NCBI GenBank assembly: GCA_004124875.1
Contig: SCKJ01000006.1
Coordinates: forward strand, 1-64,000
Length of the DNA stretch: 64,000 nt
Reading direction: 5' to 3'
Source of the DNA: Fidelibacterota bacterium
Lineage (GTDB): Bacteria > Fidelibacterota > Marinisomatia > SCGC-AAA003-L08 > TS1B11
The notes below the pieces were generated by a model. The model had not been told where the DNA came from and ran no database searches. It was given only the letters and a program-made list of their open reading frames with translations. Made by a program: the position numbers and the translations under genes. This document shows positions 49,598 to 58,479 of this stretch, piece after piece (the stretch's first letter is position 1; every line of letters begins with the position of its first letter).

Positions 49598-50380
49598 ATG
49601 AAGCAATTTTCCAACCTATCAGCGACCCTATTAGTGACCGTCTCCCTTTTGACTGCCGCGCCTTCGTCCGACTCATCCGCCGTGGAATTATTGATGCGGA
49701 TTGCCCGCCGGGTTGAAGGGGTAGATCATTCCGCCACATTGACCATTGAAAAATATTCCCGCGGTAAACTCACTGCAACCCAAAAATTGGACTTCTACAT
49801 CCGGTATCCCGACACGGACTCGGTAACCATGCAGACCGCCATCCAGCTGCTGCCCGGCAGCCGGGGCGCAGGCCAGAAATTTTGGCTTTGGCAGTTAACG
49901 GACAAGCGGCGAAAGCAGTGGCTGTACAGTCCCGGCAGTGACAAATTGCGCGAAATTGCCCGACGCCGCGTTGGGGGCCTGGCCCTGTTTAACATCGATG
50001 ACCTGGCTCTCACCGAGGCGGACATAGTGGGCATGGAGCATACCGTGAGTGCGCCGGACCCGGTCAGCGGCTGGATAGAAATCCGCAGCAAAGTGACCGG
50101 CAAACCCAAGCGCAAGATCGGCGGGAAACGAGTGGCGCAGTCACGCCTGTGGATCGATCCGGCGCAAAACCTCGTGCGCAAATCTCAGAGTTTCTCGGCC
50201 AAAGGGAATCTCATCCAAACCATTGAGGTAAAAGCGACGCAAATGGCCGGCGGCATATTTTGGGCTACGGAGCTGGAAATCACCTTGGCCCGCAAGCACG
50301 AGATGACCCGCATCACGATGACCAACCTGTCGGTTCAGAAGTTGACTGACGATGCCATCTTCATGCCCACGCGGCCTTAA
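49598..50380 (+). CDS. LolA-like outer-membrane lipoprotein-sorting protein
   Basis: A 260-residue exported protein (signal peptide about 1-22). The mature part is one LolA/LppX-type beta-domain: SATLTIEKYSRGKLTATQKL, LDFYIRYPDTDSV, KRRKQWLYSPGSDKLREIAR, then GKRVAQSRLWIDPAQNLVRK. It is longer than classical LolA and closer to the FCB and delta-proteobacterial 'outer membrane lipoprotein-sorting protein' group, whose cargo is not settled. No LolB or LolCDE gene is nearby. It diverges from thiN and converges with the HIT gene. Confidence 0.85.
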   Translation: MKQFSNLSATLLVTVSLLTAAPSSDSSAVELLMRIARRVEGVDHSATLTIEKYSRGKLTATQKLDFYIRYPDTDSVTMQTAIQLLPGSRGAGQKFWLWQLTDKRRKQWLYSPGSDKLREIARRRVGGLALFNIDDLALTEADIVGMEHTVSAPDPVSGWIEIRSKVTGKPKRKIGGKRVAQSRLWIDPAQNLVRKSQSFSAKGNLIQTIEVKATQMAGGIFWATELEITLARKHEMTRITMTNLSVQKLTDDAIFMPTRP

Positions 50381-50382
50381 GT

Positions 50383-50724
50383 CTAGCCGGGGGGCCAGGA
50401 AAATGTCCGGCCGCCAAGCACATGGAAGTGAAGATGGAATACCGACTGCCCCGCATCCGCGCCTGAATTGACGACAACCCTGTAGGCATCGGCCACATTT
50501 TCCTGCCGCGCCAGCTGGGCGATGACCATGTATATATGTCCTATCAGGGCCGCATCGACCGCCTCAAGATCGGCCAGCCGGGCAATGGGCTTGCGTGGAA
50601 CGACCAAAAAGTGCACCGGCGCCTGGGGGTTCGCATCCCTGAATGCCACGCAAAGATCATCCTCATGGATGATGTCCGCTGGAATGGATTTATCGATGAT
50701 CCTGGAAAATATTGTCGCTCCCAT
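50383..50724 (-). CDS. HIT-family (HINT-type) nucleotide hydrolase
   Basis: A 113-residue protein with the full HIT motif QSVFHLHFHVLGGR (H-x-H-x-H, the last His being catalytic). The N-terminus TIFSRIIDKSIPADIIHEDD and the strand VHFLVVPRKPIARLAD are typical of HINT proteins, which cleave nucleoside phosphoramidates and aminoacyl-AMP. It is last of a three-gene leftward set after bioY and the aminotransferase, with 13 bases between stop and start. Confidence 0.93.
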   Translation of the reverse strand: MGATIFSRIIDKSIPADIIHEDDLCVAFRDANPQAPVHFLVVPRKPIARLADLEAVDAALIGHIYMVIAQLARQENVADAYRVVVNSGADAGQSVFHLHFHVLGGRTFSWPPG

Positions 50725-50737
50725 GCTGCCCTCCAGG

Positions 50738-51892
50738 CTATGCTCTGTTTAGAATTTCCACCGCCTCCAGCAGCCGCTTGATATCGGACTGACTGTTATA
50801 GACCTGTACCGAAAGCCGCAGGAACCAGCGCCCCTCCCAATGCCTGGTGACCGACTCGATCTTGAATTCCTGCCACAGCCGCCGCAACCAATCGGCGCCA
50901 TCGGCCTGCGGAGGCAGTTGCACGGCGGCCATGCGGGTCAGCCACACTTCCGGATTTTCGCACAGCGGCGGTTGCCCGAGAAGCGACTGGAGCGCGTGCC
51001 ACCCTTCCAAGGCCAGATCGCTGCACCTGCGGCGATCATCATCCGTGACCGCCTCCCGCTGAAATTTTACTGCCGCCTCAACGGCCAGGCAGGCGGCCGG
51101 ATGCTTCGTTCCGACCCAGCCAAAGTAATCCTTGAAAGTCGAGGCGGACGGCGTCTCGCTCTCATAGCCCCAACTGACCACCAGCGGCTGGAGCAGCTGC
51201 TGAACGTCCGGCCGGGCGTACAAAAAAGCCGACCCCATCGGCGCGCAGAGCCACTTATGGCAGTTGCCGGTATAAAAGTCGGCTCCGAGCCGGTCGAGAT
51301 TCAGATCGATCATGCCGGGCACATGGGCGCCATCGATGAGGGTTATAATGCCCCGCTCCCGGGCCTGGCGGCAAATTTCCTCCACCGGAAATCGCAACGC
51401 AGTCGGTGCCGTGATATGCGACAATGTGACGAGCCTCGTCTCGGCGGTCACGCCAGACATGAAAGCCTCCACGAAAGCCTCAGGTGTGGTCAACGGCTCG
51501 GGTATGGGTTGAACCCTGATGACGGCGCCCGTGTGGGCCGCCACGAACTTGAGCAACCGGCTGACGGCGCCATACTCATGCGCGGTCGTAAGAATCTCAT
51601 CGCCCGGCTGTAAATCAAGGCTGCGCACGACGATGTTCATGCCAGTGGTGGCGTTGTCGACAAACACCAGTTGATCCAACGAAGTGCCCAGGTAGCCGGC
51701 CAAAGCGGTCAGGGAGCGGGCCAGAGCCTCTTCACGTTCCCTGAACATGAATGCGTTGGGCCGGGATATGAGCGTCTGCTGCCACTGCTCCAGCGCCGCC
51801 TGCACCGGTAGCGGTACGGCGCCAAACGAACCGTGGTTCAGGTGGACCTGACCAGCATCCAAGGAAAACAGGTGGCGAAGAGAGTCGGGCAT
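50738..51892 (-). CDS. Class V aminotransferase-like PLP enzyme (isopenicillin N epimerase-like)
   Basis: A 384-residue PLP enzyme. HLNHGSFGAVPLPVQ is the typical N-terminal loop of the CefD-like subgroup. The PLP Asp is in LIDGAHVPGMIDLNLD, and the PLP-binding Lys is in FYTGNCHKWLCAPMGSAF. The subgroup contains isopenicillin N epimerase, EgtE-like C-S lyases and other enzymes, so the reaction cannot be assigned. It lies between bioY and the HIT gene. The gap of 26 bases to bioY suggests cotranscription. No biotin-synthesis role is claimed. Confidence 0.88.
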   Translation of the reverse strand: MPDSLRHLFSLDAGQVHLNHGSFGAVPLPVQAALEQWQQTLISRPNAFMFREREEALARSLTALAGYLGTSLDQLVFVDNATTGMNIVVRSLDLQPGDEILTTAHEYGAVSRLLKFVAAHTGAVIRVQPIPEPLTTPEAFVEAFMSGVTAETRLVTLSHITAPTALRFPVEEICRQARERGIITLIDGAHVPGMIDLNLDRLGADFYTGNCHKWLCAPMGSAFLYARPDVQQLLQPLVVSWGYESETPSASTFKDYFGWVGTKHPAACLAVEAAVKFQREAVTDDDRRRCSDLALEGWHALQSLLGQPPLCENPEVWLTRMAAVQLPPQADGADWLRRLWQEFKIESVTRHWEGRWFLRLSVQVYNSQSDIKRLLEAVEILNRA

Positions 51893-51918
51893 CTAGCTCA
51901 CTGTCGCCCAGGTAAGGC

Positions 51919-52509
51919 CTACGGCCTCCGGTGGTCTCTCAGGCCGGGAAGCCTCCAGCCCAGCGGTAGCAGCAGAGCCGCCAGCACGATTTTAGCCAGC
52001 GCTCCGGGAATAAAGGGATAGAGGCCCAGCTGCAGCGCGCTCCCTTCGGACAGGTAAAACGCCAGCCGGGTGACGCCAAAGAGAAAAATGATCGCCGTGC
52101 CAATGGTCATGGCCAGCAGCGTGGTGAGGAGCCCCCTGTCCCAGCCGCGCTCTGACAGGACCCCGACGATCCCGGCCGCCACCACGAAACCTGCCAGATA
52201 ACCGCCTGTCGGTCCTGCCAGAACTGCCACAGTGGCCGTACCGCCGGCAAAGACGGGCAGACCGGCCATGCCTTCAGCGATATACAGGAGCATGGCCGCC
52301 ACGGCCCGCTGAGGGCCCAGGAGCGCTCCCACCAGGAGCACGGCGAATGTCTGTCCAGTCACCGGCACGGGCGAAAAGGGGAGCGCAACGGCAATCTGCG
52401 CACTCAGCGCCACAGCGACGGATGCGCCGGCCACTAAAGCGATGTCATACGTCCAGGCCAGGGAGCGGGTCTGAGGTCGGTAGGTGGCAGCTAAAGTGGC
52501 GTAGGTCAT
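51919..52509 (-). CDS. bioY: Biotin transporter BioY
   Basis: A 196-residue membrane protein, the S-component of the biotin ECF transporter. PFSPVPVTGQTFAVLLVGAL and VLAGPTGGYLAGFVVAAGIV are the signature segments, with six hydrophobic helices in all. I use the ATG at 52509 (AGGA eight bases upstream) instead of the longer frame from 52551. No EcfA or EcfT gene is adjacent, so it would use shared energising subunits or work alone. It heads a three-gene leftward operon. Confidence 0.93.
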   Translation of the reverse strand: MTYATLAATYRPQTRSLAWTYDIALVAGASVAVALSAQIAVALPFSPVPVTGQTFAVLLVGALLGPQRAVAAMLLYIAEGMAGLPVFAGGTATVAVLAGPTGGYLAGFVVAAGIVGVLSERGWDRGLLTTLLAMTIGTAIIFLFGVTRLAFYLSEGSALQLGLYPFIPGALAKIVLAALLLPLGWRLPGLRDHRRP

Positions 52510-52691
52510 GTGGCGATCCTTTTTATTGATGCTCGCGGTGAATCCGGTCATTGCGCCGCGGCAGTCACGAATTTAGTTCCGATGGCACATAGGGCCAAGC
52601 CCCGGATGCAGGCCCGCCGTCGGCACTGTTTTTTTCTGGGGGGGAGACCTTCACGCCTATAATTTCAGGCTGTCCCGAGAAGTGCCACCGC

Positions 52692-53282
52692 ATGGAACAG
52701 CTTACACTCAATATCAACGAGGAGACCCGGTCGAAGGTCATTGCCTCATCGCCCCTGGGCCTGCAGATTGAGTTGATGGAATTCATAGGCGCAGAAGACA
52801 TACTCAGGTTGATAGAGGTATCCCGGTCATTGGCCAAGGTGTACGGCGACTCAGCCAAGCTGACCAAAACCACGATCCGCAAATACTTCAACTATCCCAA
52901 GACTTTACCGTTCACCGCCAGACACCATGGGGAGCTGGTCGGCTACATCATCGGTGTGCCGCTGGAATACTTCAGTCACGACCCCTGGGCGCAGTTTGAC
53001 CAGAACCTGGGGCATGGCAACACGATTTACACCTATGCGTATGTGATCCTTGATCGCTACCGGGGCAACGGATTTGCCCGGACGCTTAAGCGGGTTTACA
53101 TCAATTGGTCCAAAAAGAAGGGCTACAGTTTTGTTACGGGACATGTGGTGGAGGGCATCGCCCGGAAATTTTCGACGGAGACGATCATCGTCAAACGGTT
53201 TAAAAACTGGCACGGCTCAGGTAAAACGTTTGAATATTACCGCAGACCGATACAGAACCAATCCGTGGGGCAGGGCTACTAG
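52692..53282 (+). CDS. GNAT-family N-acetyltransferase
   Basis: A 196-residue protein. After an N-terminal helical part (residues 1-60), the GNAT core contains ELVGYIIGVPLEYF and the acetyl-CoA loop TYAYVILDRYRGNGFARTLK (R-G-x-G-x-A). The C-terminal part (KKGYSFVTGHVVEGIARKFS) matches the later strand and helix. The substrate is unknown. TATAAT (52656-52661) lies just upstream and may be its -10 box. The last four bases overlap the convergent next gene. Confidence 0.8.
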   Translation: MEQLTLNINEETRSKVIASSPLGLQIELMEFIGAEDILRLIEVSRSLAKVYGDSAKLTKTTIRKYFNYPKTLPFTARHHGELVGYIIGVPLEYFSHDPWAQFDQNLGHGNTIYTYAYVILDRYRGNGFARTLKRVYINWSKKKGYSFVTGHVVEGIARKFSTETIIVKRFKNWHGSGKTFEYYRRPIQNQSVGQGY

Positions 53283-53713
53283 AGCAGAACCTCAATCAGC
53301 ACGGGAATCAGATCGAAAAAGCCTTCCTGCTCGTTCATCTTTTCCAGGTTTGCCTCAATCCGCACCATTCTTTTCGCTCTGTTTTCCGGGAACTTCCGCA
53401 CAACAGACAATGAATACTCAGTCATCTTGGGATGATTGGTTACTTTAATGTAGTCTTTTGATGACAAAATAAGGTAACCATAGAAATAGTCGATCCCCCA
53501 ACGAATGCTGAACAGTGGTTTTTTCCCTTTGTAATAAAAATGATGGAACCAACTGTTCTCATTATTGCTCCACTCCAGCTTGGCATCAAAATGAAGCGAA
53601 AGAATCTCGTTATAGATCCTGTCAAATCGCCGATACCTGCCAAGCCCCAGGAAATCTTCCAAATCCTCTTTTGTAGGCGCCAATGCCTTATACTCAAGCG
53701 GGTTCATCGCCAT
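53279..53713 (-). CDS. Hypothetical protein, possibly DUF3788-like
   Basis: A 144-residue soluble protein. WSNNENSWFHHFYYKGKKPL and FSIRWGIDYFYGYLILSSKD have the aromatic strand-turn-strand look of the DUF3788/YdeI-like group, but I cannot be sure of the family. It lies between the GNAT gene (four-base convergent overlap) and the chemotaxis operon (42 bases downstream of the cheZ stop). It could be the last gene of that operon, though nothing in it suggests a signalling role. Confidence 0.6.
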   Translation of the reverse strand: MAMNPLEYKALAPTKEDLEDFLGLGRYRRFDRIYNEILSLHFDAKLEWSNNENSWFHHFYYKGKKPLFSIRWGIDYFYGYLILSSKDYIKVTNHPKMTEYSLSVVRKFPENRAKRMVRIEANLEKMNEQEGFFDLIPVLIEVLL

Positions 53714-53755
53714 ATTTGTGCCCTCATTAAATAGCGTCTGTTTAAACTTGGAGCG

Positions 53756-54358
53756 CTATTTCCCAAACAATGCGTCTATTTCATCCTGAGATATGGCATC
53801 CGCGCTATTACGAATGGTGTCCTCGAATTCGGTTGGTTTCTGATTTTCCATTTCTTCGCTGTAGCTCTCAATTAATTTGCGGATCGCCTCATTGCTCTCC
53901 CCAATGGTTTGCAATCCTTGGAACAGTTTCTGCATCCGCACCTGGATCGCTTCCACAATCTGGGTCGCCATTTTCAAATGCTGCGATGTAATATCCTGGT
54001 ATTGCAGGGCCATATTGATTTCGTTGATTTTGAGCGCCACTTCCTCCAGAGCCTCTTTTGTCTCGCCATCGGTTTTGGATAGAAGATCGTCCAGAGCGGT
54101 CGTGATCTGGTCGGCGTTATCCATGATGGTGTTGGCGGCATTCTCTGCCATCATATCGGCGCTGGCGATGTTGTCGGTGGCAGTGGGTATCGATTCCGTG
54201 GTAGAGGTCAGAGATTGGTTCGCCCGCGCCAGAATGGGCATCAGATCCGTGAGAAAAGTAAACAGTTCTTCCAGAAAAGGCGCTATTTCCCCACCAAACT
54301 CAAACAGCGACTCAATTTCGCGGAGCGTTTTGAGAACTGTGCCTGCCTTCTTATCCAT
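53756..54358 (-). CDS. cheZ: CheZ-like CheY-P phosphatase
   Basis: A 200-residue, mostly helical protein. ALEEVALKINEINMALQYQD, followed by ITSQHLKMATQIVEAI, matches the CheZ four-helix bundle with the catalytic Asp and Gln (D-x-x-x-Q in QDITSQ). It should speed up loss of the CheY phosphate. The C-terminus reads ADAISQDEIDALFGK. In CheZ this tail binds CheY, and here it looks just like the CheY-binding N-terminal peptide of the flagellar switch protein FliM (SQxEIDALL). It lies 38 bases after cheY at the end of the chemotaxis operon. The coiled N-terminus is long for the family. Confidence 0.85.
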   Translation of the reverse strand: MDKKAGTVLKTLREIESLFEFGGEIAPFLEELFTFLTDLMPILARANQSLTSTTESIPTATDNIASADMMAENAANTIMDNADQITTALDDLLSKTDGETKEALEEVALKINEINMALQYQDITSQHLKMATQIVEAIQVRMQKLFQGLQTIGESNEAIRKLIESYSEEMENQKPTEFEDTIRNSADAISQDEIDALFGK

Positions 54359-54396
54359 TGATATTCTCCCAGTAATAATTAGTTCGATAGCCGCGC

Positions 54397-54771
54397 TTAA
54401 AAGACTGCATCGAGCTTCTGTTGCAATATATCAGGCGTGAACGGCTTGATCACATAGGCATTTACGCCCAGTTTCATCGCGGTCATCACGTCATCCTTCA
54501 TGCCCCGTGTGGTAATCATGACAATGGGAATATCATCAAACTCCGGTCTTCCCCGCAGCTCCTCTACAAGCTCCGCGCCGTTCATTTCCGGCATGTTCCA
54601 GTCTGTTACCACCAGATCTACCAACCTGCCATCGATTTTTGCGAGGGCATCGACGCCATCTTCTGCCTCAATAATTTCGGAAAACCCGATTTTCTTAAGG
54701 GAGTTCGCAATAATACGGCGCATGGTCGGCGAATCTTCAACAAAGAGGACCGATTTTCCTTCTGCTTTCAT
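54397..54771 (-). CDS. cheY: Chemotaxis response regulator CheY
   Basis: A 124-residue single receiver domain. The acidic pair is in VLFVEDSPTMRR, the phospho-acceptor Asp57 in LVVTDWNMPEMNG, the Thr in VMITTRGMKDD, and the Lys in VIKPFTPDI. DWNMP and the length are those of true CheY. It should carry the phosphate from CheA to the motor switch. It is 11 bases after cheB and 38 before cheZ. Confidence 0.95.
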   Translation of the reverse strand: MKAEGKSVLFVEDSPTMRRIIANSLKKIGFSEIIEAEDGVDALAKIDGRLVDLVVTDWNMPEMNGAELVEELRGRPEFDDIPIVMITTRGMKDDVMTAMKLGVNAYVIKPFTPDILQQKLDAVF

Positions 54772-54782
54772 CCCACGGCTCC

Positions 54783-55868
54783 TTACTCGACCAGTCTGGT
54801 AATAATATTTGGTATGTGTTCTGCCGAGGCGACGATATCGGCGATGCCATCATCTACAACTGCCTTCGGCATACCATAAACAACACATGTTTCTTCATTC
54901 TGGGCAATAATTGTTCCATTCGCCTTGTTCGCTTCACGCAACCCCTGCAGACCGTCACGCCCCATCCCGGTCAAAATTACACCCAATGTATGGCCTCCGT
55001 ATACGGAAGTTAACGAGCTGAACATCAGGTCCGCCGAGGGGTAATAAAGCAGGCCCTCAGGACGTTGGTTCATGTCCAGGACGACTGAAGTCCCCTTCCG
55101 AAAGGCCACCATATGTTGGCCACCTTTGCCAATCAGAACGGTGCCCTTCTCCAGGGCTTCGCCGTGTTCGGCTTCCTTAACATTTAGAGCCGATAGCCTA
55201 TCCAGCCGTTCGGCAAACGGTTTGGTAAACACGGCTGGCATGTGCTGCGCCACCATTACGCCGACTGGAAAATCTCCAGGGAGATTTTCCAGTATGTGCT
55301 GCACAACGGGGGGGCCGCCTGTGGATACACCAATGGCCAAAACTTGGTAGTTTTTATTAAGGAGGCTGGGTTTAATCGGAATAATGCGCTCATCGTCCGA
55401 ATTATTCTTAAGCGCTTCCGCACGGTTTTGCCGCCGCTGAATCGCCTCCATAAAGGCCTTGCGCTTGGTGGGAGCATGGGCCACGATGCTTTTGATTTTG
55501 CGTAATAGTTCTTCCTTAATCTTTATTATATCTATGGCCACAAAAGACTGCGTCTTGGGTATATAATCCATAGCGCCACGGTCCAGGGCCTCCAAAGTCA
55601 CCTCTGCCCCTTCGGTGGAAATGGAACTAACCACCAGCGTAGGTGTCGGAGTCTCTCGCATAATGATGTCAAGCGCCTCGAGACCGTTCATGCGCGGCAT
55701 CTCGAGATCCAGCGTGATGCAGTCGGGCTTCAGGTTACGGACCATTTCCACGCCTTCCTGCCCATCGCGCGCCATGCCTACAACTTGAATTCCCGGATCA
55801 GATTCAACCATTATCTGAATTGCTTTGCGCATGAAAGCCGAGTCATCAATAATGACCACTCTAATCAA
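54783..55868 (-). CDS. cheB: Chemotaxis methylesterase/glutaminase CheB
   Basis: A 361-residue protein with a receiver domain (1-115, phospho-acceptor Asp54 in ITLDLEMPRMNG) and a catalytic domain (about 165-355) with the triad Ser in IGVSTGGPPVV, His in MVAQHMPAVFTKPFAERL and Asp in LTGMGRDGLQGL. It removes methyl groups from chemoreceptors. It is the canonical CheB of the cluster. It lies five bases after cheA. Confidence 0.95.
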   Translation of the reverse strand: MIRVVIIDDSAFMRKAIQIMVESDPGIQVVGMARDGQEGVEMVRNLKPDCITLDLEMPRMNGLEALDIIMRETPTPTLVVSSISTEGAEVTLEALDRGAMDYIPKTQSFVAIDIIKIKEELLRKIKSIVAHAPTKRKAFMEAIQRRQNRAEALKNNSDDERIIPIKPSLLNKNYQVLAIGVSTGGPPVVQHILENLPGDFPVGVMVAQHMPAVFTKPFAERLDRLSALNVKEAEHGEALEKGTVLIGKGGQHMVAFRKGTSVVLDMNQRPEGLLYYPSADLMFSSLTSVYGGHTLGVILTGMGRDGLQGLREANKANGTIIAQNEETCVVYGMPKAVVDDGIADIVASAEHIPNIITRLVE

Positions 55869-55873
55869 TTATT

Positions 55874-58339
55874 TCAACCCAGCCCCATATGATGGATAAG
55901 TTCGGGTACATCCAGTATCAGCGTGATCTCTCCATCACCTCCGATGGTACCCCCAGCCACGCCGGGGATTTTGCCCAGCGCCTGGCCCAACGGCTTAATC
56001 ACCGCCTCTTCCTGGCCTTTGAGACCGGTAACGACCAAAGCGTATCTGAACTGGGCAACCGAGACAATGACGGCGTAATACTGGTGTTCCTCGCTGTCAT
56101 CCGGGGCTTGAATCTTGAACCAATCATCAAGGTACAGCGTGTTGACGACAGTGTCCCTGAAGCGGATGACCCACTTTTCCTCCACCTTGGTAAGGTCGGA
56201 TTCCTGGAGCTGCACCGTTTCGATGATGGAGCTGAAGGGGATGATGAAATTCTCATCCCACACGGCCACCTTGAGCCCAGTGACGATGGCCAGGGTAAGC
56301 GGCAGTTTAATCGTGAAGCGTGATCCTTCACCCAGTTTAGTATCAATATCTATGACACCATTAAGTCTGCTGACATTGGTGTTGACCACATCCATACCTA
56401 CGCCGCGCCCGGAAACATCGGTGACTTCCGACGCCGTACTGAAGCCCGGCTTGAAAATGAGGTTCAACTTCTCGCGGGTGGTCATGGATTCAGCCTCGGA
56501 TGCCGTGATCGTTCCTTTTTCGACCGCCTTAGCGGCAAGTACGTCGGCATCCATGCCTTGGCCGTCGTCAGAAATTTCGATAACGATATGATTGCCCTGA
56601 TGGGCTGCCTCCAGCGTGATGGTGCCCACCCGTGGTTTTCCGTTGGCTTCCCGAATATCCGGGGGCTCAATTCCGTGGTCGGCGGCGTTGCGGACCAGAT
56701 GGAGCAGGGGATCATTGATCGCTTCGATCACTGAGCGGTCAAGTTCCGTCTCCTCACCGATCAGTTCCAGATTGATCTCTTTTCCACGGTCCCGTGCCAG
56801 ATCGCGCACGACGCGGGGAAATTTGCGGAAGACATTGCTGATCGGAAGCATCCGCATCTGCATCACCGCTTCCTGAATCTCAGTGGTAATGCGTCCCAGG
56901 GAGTTGTTCACCTGGTCAAGGTTGTCGATAGCTTGGTCTGAGGACATGGTGGCAGCCAGGGTGGTATAGGCCTGACCCAACTGGTTTCTGTTGAGCACCA
57001 GCTCCCCGGCCAGGTTCATCAAGTTTTCGAGCCGTTCCATATCAACGCGAATAGTTTGCATCGGCGGTTTAACCTGCTTGTCATCAGCCGCTTTGGATAC
57101 CGCAGGTGCGGCAGCCACGTCGGACGCCTTGGGAGGAGGCGTTGCCGCGGGGGCTTCAGGAGCTGCCTCTTCAGCAGGCGCTTCTTCATCTTCGGCGGCA
57201 ATCGTGTCCGCCACCGGTTGGCCGTTTCCGGCGGCCTGCGCCTCAGGAGCGCTCTCCTTCTCCGCCACCTCACCGTTACCAGCGGGAACGGCCTCAGCCG
57301 CAGGCACGCCTCCACTTTTTTCGGCCGCTTCCAGCATGGAGACTATTCCTGAAATGTCATATGTGACGTCTGCTCGCAGCTTCACATCATCAGTGAATTT
57401 GCTGAACCAGTCACTCGCCTTGAGCAATGCATCGGTTATGGCGCCATCGGGCGAAAGGTCTCCGTTGCGCATTTTAATTAATATATCTTCAGCAACGTGA
57501 GCGACCCGCTTGGCCTGGGTAAAGCCCAGAAAACCACAGGTCCCTTTAAAAGTGTGAAACGCCCTGAAAATGCGATTGATCAGCTCCGGATCGGAATGGG
57601 ATTCGAGCTCGACCAAGTCTTCGTTCACGTCCTGAAGCAGTTCAATAGCCTCAATGATGAATTCCTCGAGAATTTCATCCATGCCCTCAAGGTTAGCGTA
57701 AATCTCCGCCATGGACGGTTCCGCGGCCGCTGCCGGCTGGCCATTTTCGGCGGCCTGCTCCGCTGGCTCAGCTACAGTCTTTGCGTCACCGTCGGGAGCG
57801 TCCCCGGAGCCACCACTGGCGGCCGTCGCTTCGAGCTCGCCGCCGGTTTGCGCTTCGCTGGTCTCCATCATTTCGGCAGGCACTTCCTGCTGCGCTTCTC
57901 CCGCCGCTTCCTCGGCAGCGGTATCTGCCAGGGCTGTCTCACCCCCCTCACGGATCACTTTCAGCCGGTAAACCAAATCATCAATTTCATACTCTTTTTC
58001 CACGCGCTCCTTCACATCTTCAGTAAACTGGCTGAACCAGTCGCAGGCCTCAAGGAGGATGTCAATGATCGGGCCGTCGGGTTGCAGCTCGTTGTTACGC
58101 ATGGCGTTAAGCAGATCTTCGGCAACATGCGCGACATCTTTGGCCTGGTCAAATCCCAGAAAGCCGCAGGTGCCCTTAAAAGTGTGGAACGCCCTGAATA
58201 TTTTATTGATATTATCTGGATTCGGGTCCGATTCGAGGTTAACCAATTCCTCGTTAACCTCCTCCAAAAGCTCAGTTGTCTCGATAATAAAATCGTCCAG
58301 AACCTCTTCCATGCCTATCAAATTATCATACACGCTCAT
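55874..58339 (-). CDS. cheA: Chemotaxis histidine kinase CheA with two Hpt domains
   Basis: An 821-residue kinase. Two phosphotransfer domains stand in tandem, with the phospho-accepting His at residues 52 and 262, both in IFRAFHTFKGTCGFLGF. The second (about 211-335) is a close copy of the first (1-125). A Glu/Ala/Pro-rich linker (about 340-440) replaces any visible P2 domain. MERLENLMNLAGELVLNRNQ starts the dimerisation helix. The ATPase boxes include LHLVRNAADHGIE and DVSGRGVGMDVV, and a CheW-like P5 domain ends the protein (about 690-821). GGAGG lies upstream of the ATG. It autophosphorylates in response to receptors via CheW and feeds CheY and CheB. Confidence 0.95.
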   Translation of the reverse strand: MSVYDNLIGMEEVLDDFIIETTELLEEVNEELVNLESDPNPDNINKIFRAFHTFKGTCGFLGFDQAKDVAHVAEDLLNAMRNNELQPDGPIIDILLEACDWFSQFTEDVKERVEKEYEIDDLVYRLKVIREGGETALADTAAEEAAGEAQQEVPAEMMETSEAQTGGELEATAASGGSGDAPDGDAKTVAEPAEQAAENGQPAAAAEPSMAEIYANLEGMDEILEEFIIEAIELLQDVNEDLVELESHSDPELINRIFRAFHTFKGTCGFLGFTQAKRVAHVAEDILIKMRNGDLSPDGAITDALLKASDWFSKFTDDVKLRADVTYDISGIVSMLEAAEKSGGVPAAEAVPAGNGEVAEKESAPEAQAAGNGQPVADTIAAEDEEAPAEEAAPEAPAATPPPKASDVAAAPAVSKAADDKQVKPPMQTIRVDMERLENLMNLAGELVLNRNQLGQAYTTLAATMSSDQAIDNLDQVNNSLGRITTEIQEAVMQMRMLPISNVFRKFPRVVRDLARDRGKEINLELIGEETELDRSVIEAINDPLLHLVRNAADHGIEPPDIREANGKPRVGTITLEAAHQGNHIVIEISDDGQGMDADVLAAKAVEKGTITASEAESMTTREKLNLIFKPGFSTASEVTDVSGRGVGMDVVNTNVSRLNGVIDIDTKLGEGSRFTIKLPLTLAIVTGLKVAVWDENFIIPFSSIIETVQLQESDLTKVEEKWVIRFRDTVVNTLYLDDWFKIQAPDDSEEHQYYAVIVSVAQFRYALVVTGLKGQEEAVIKPLGQALGKIPGVAGGTIGGDGEITLILDVPELIHHMGLG

Positions 58340-58479
58340 AGAGTATTTCCTCCCATGCTTGCAGGCTTCTCCCAGGCGGGAACAACAGGTCTCCGGCCGG
58401 GATCAAAAAAGATAGCACATTCAATCGATACAAAATCAGATTCCCCACAACGATTGGCAATTTTACGATGCGATGGGTT

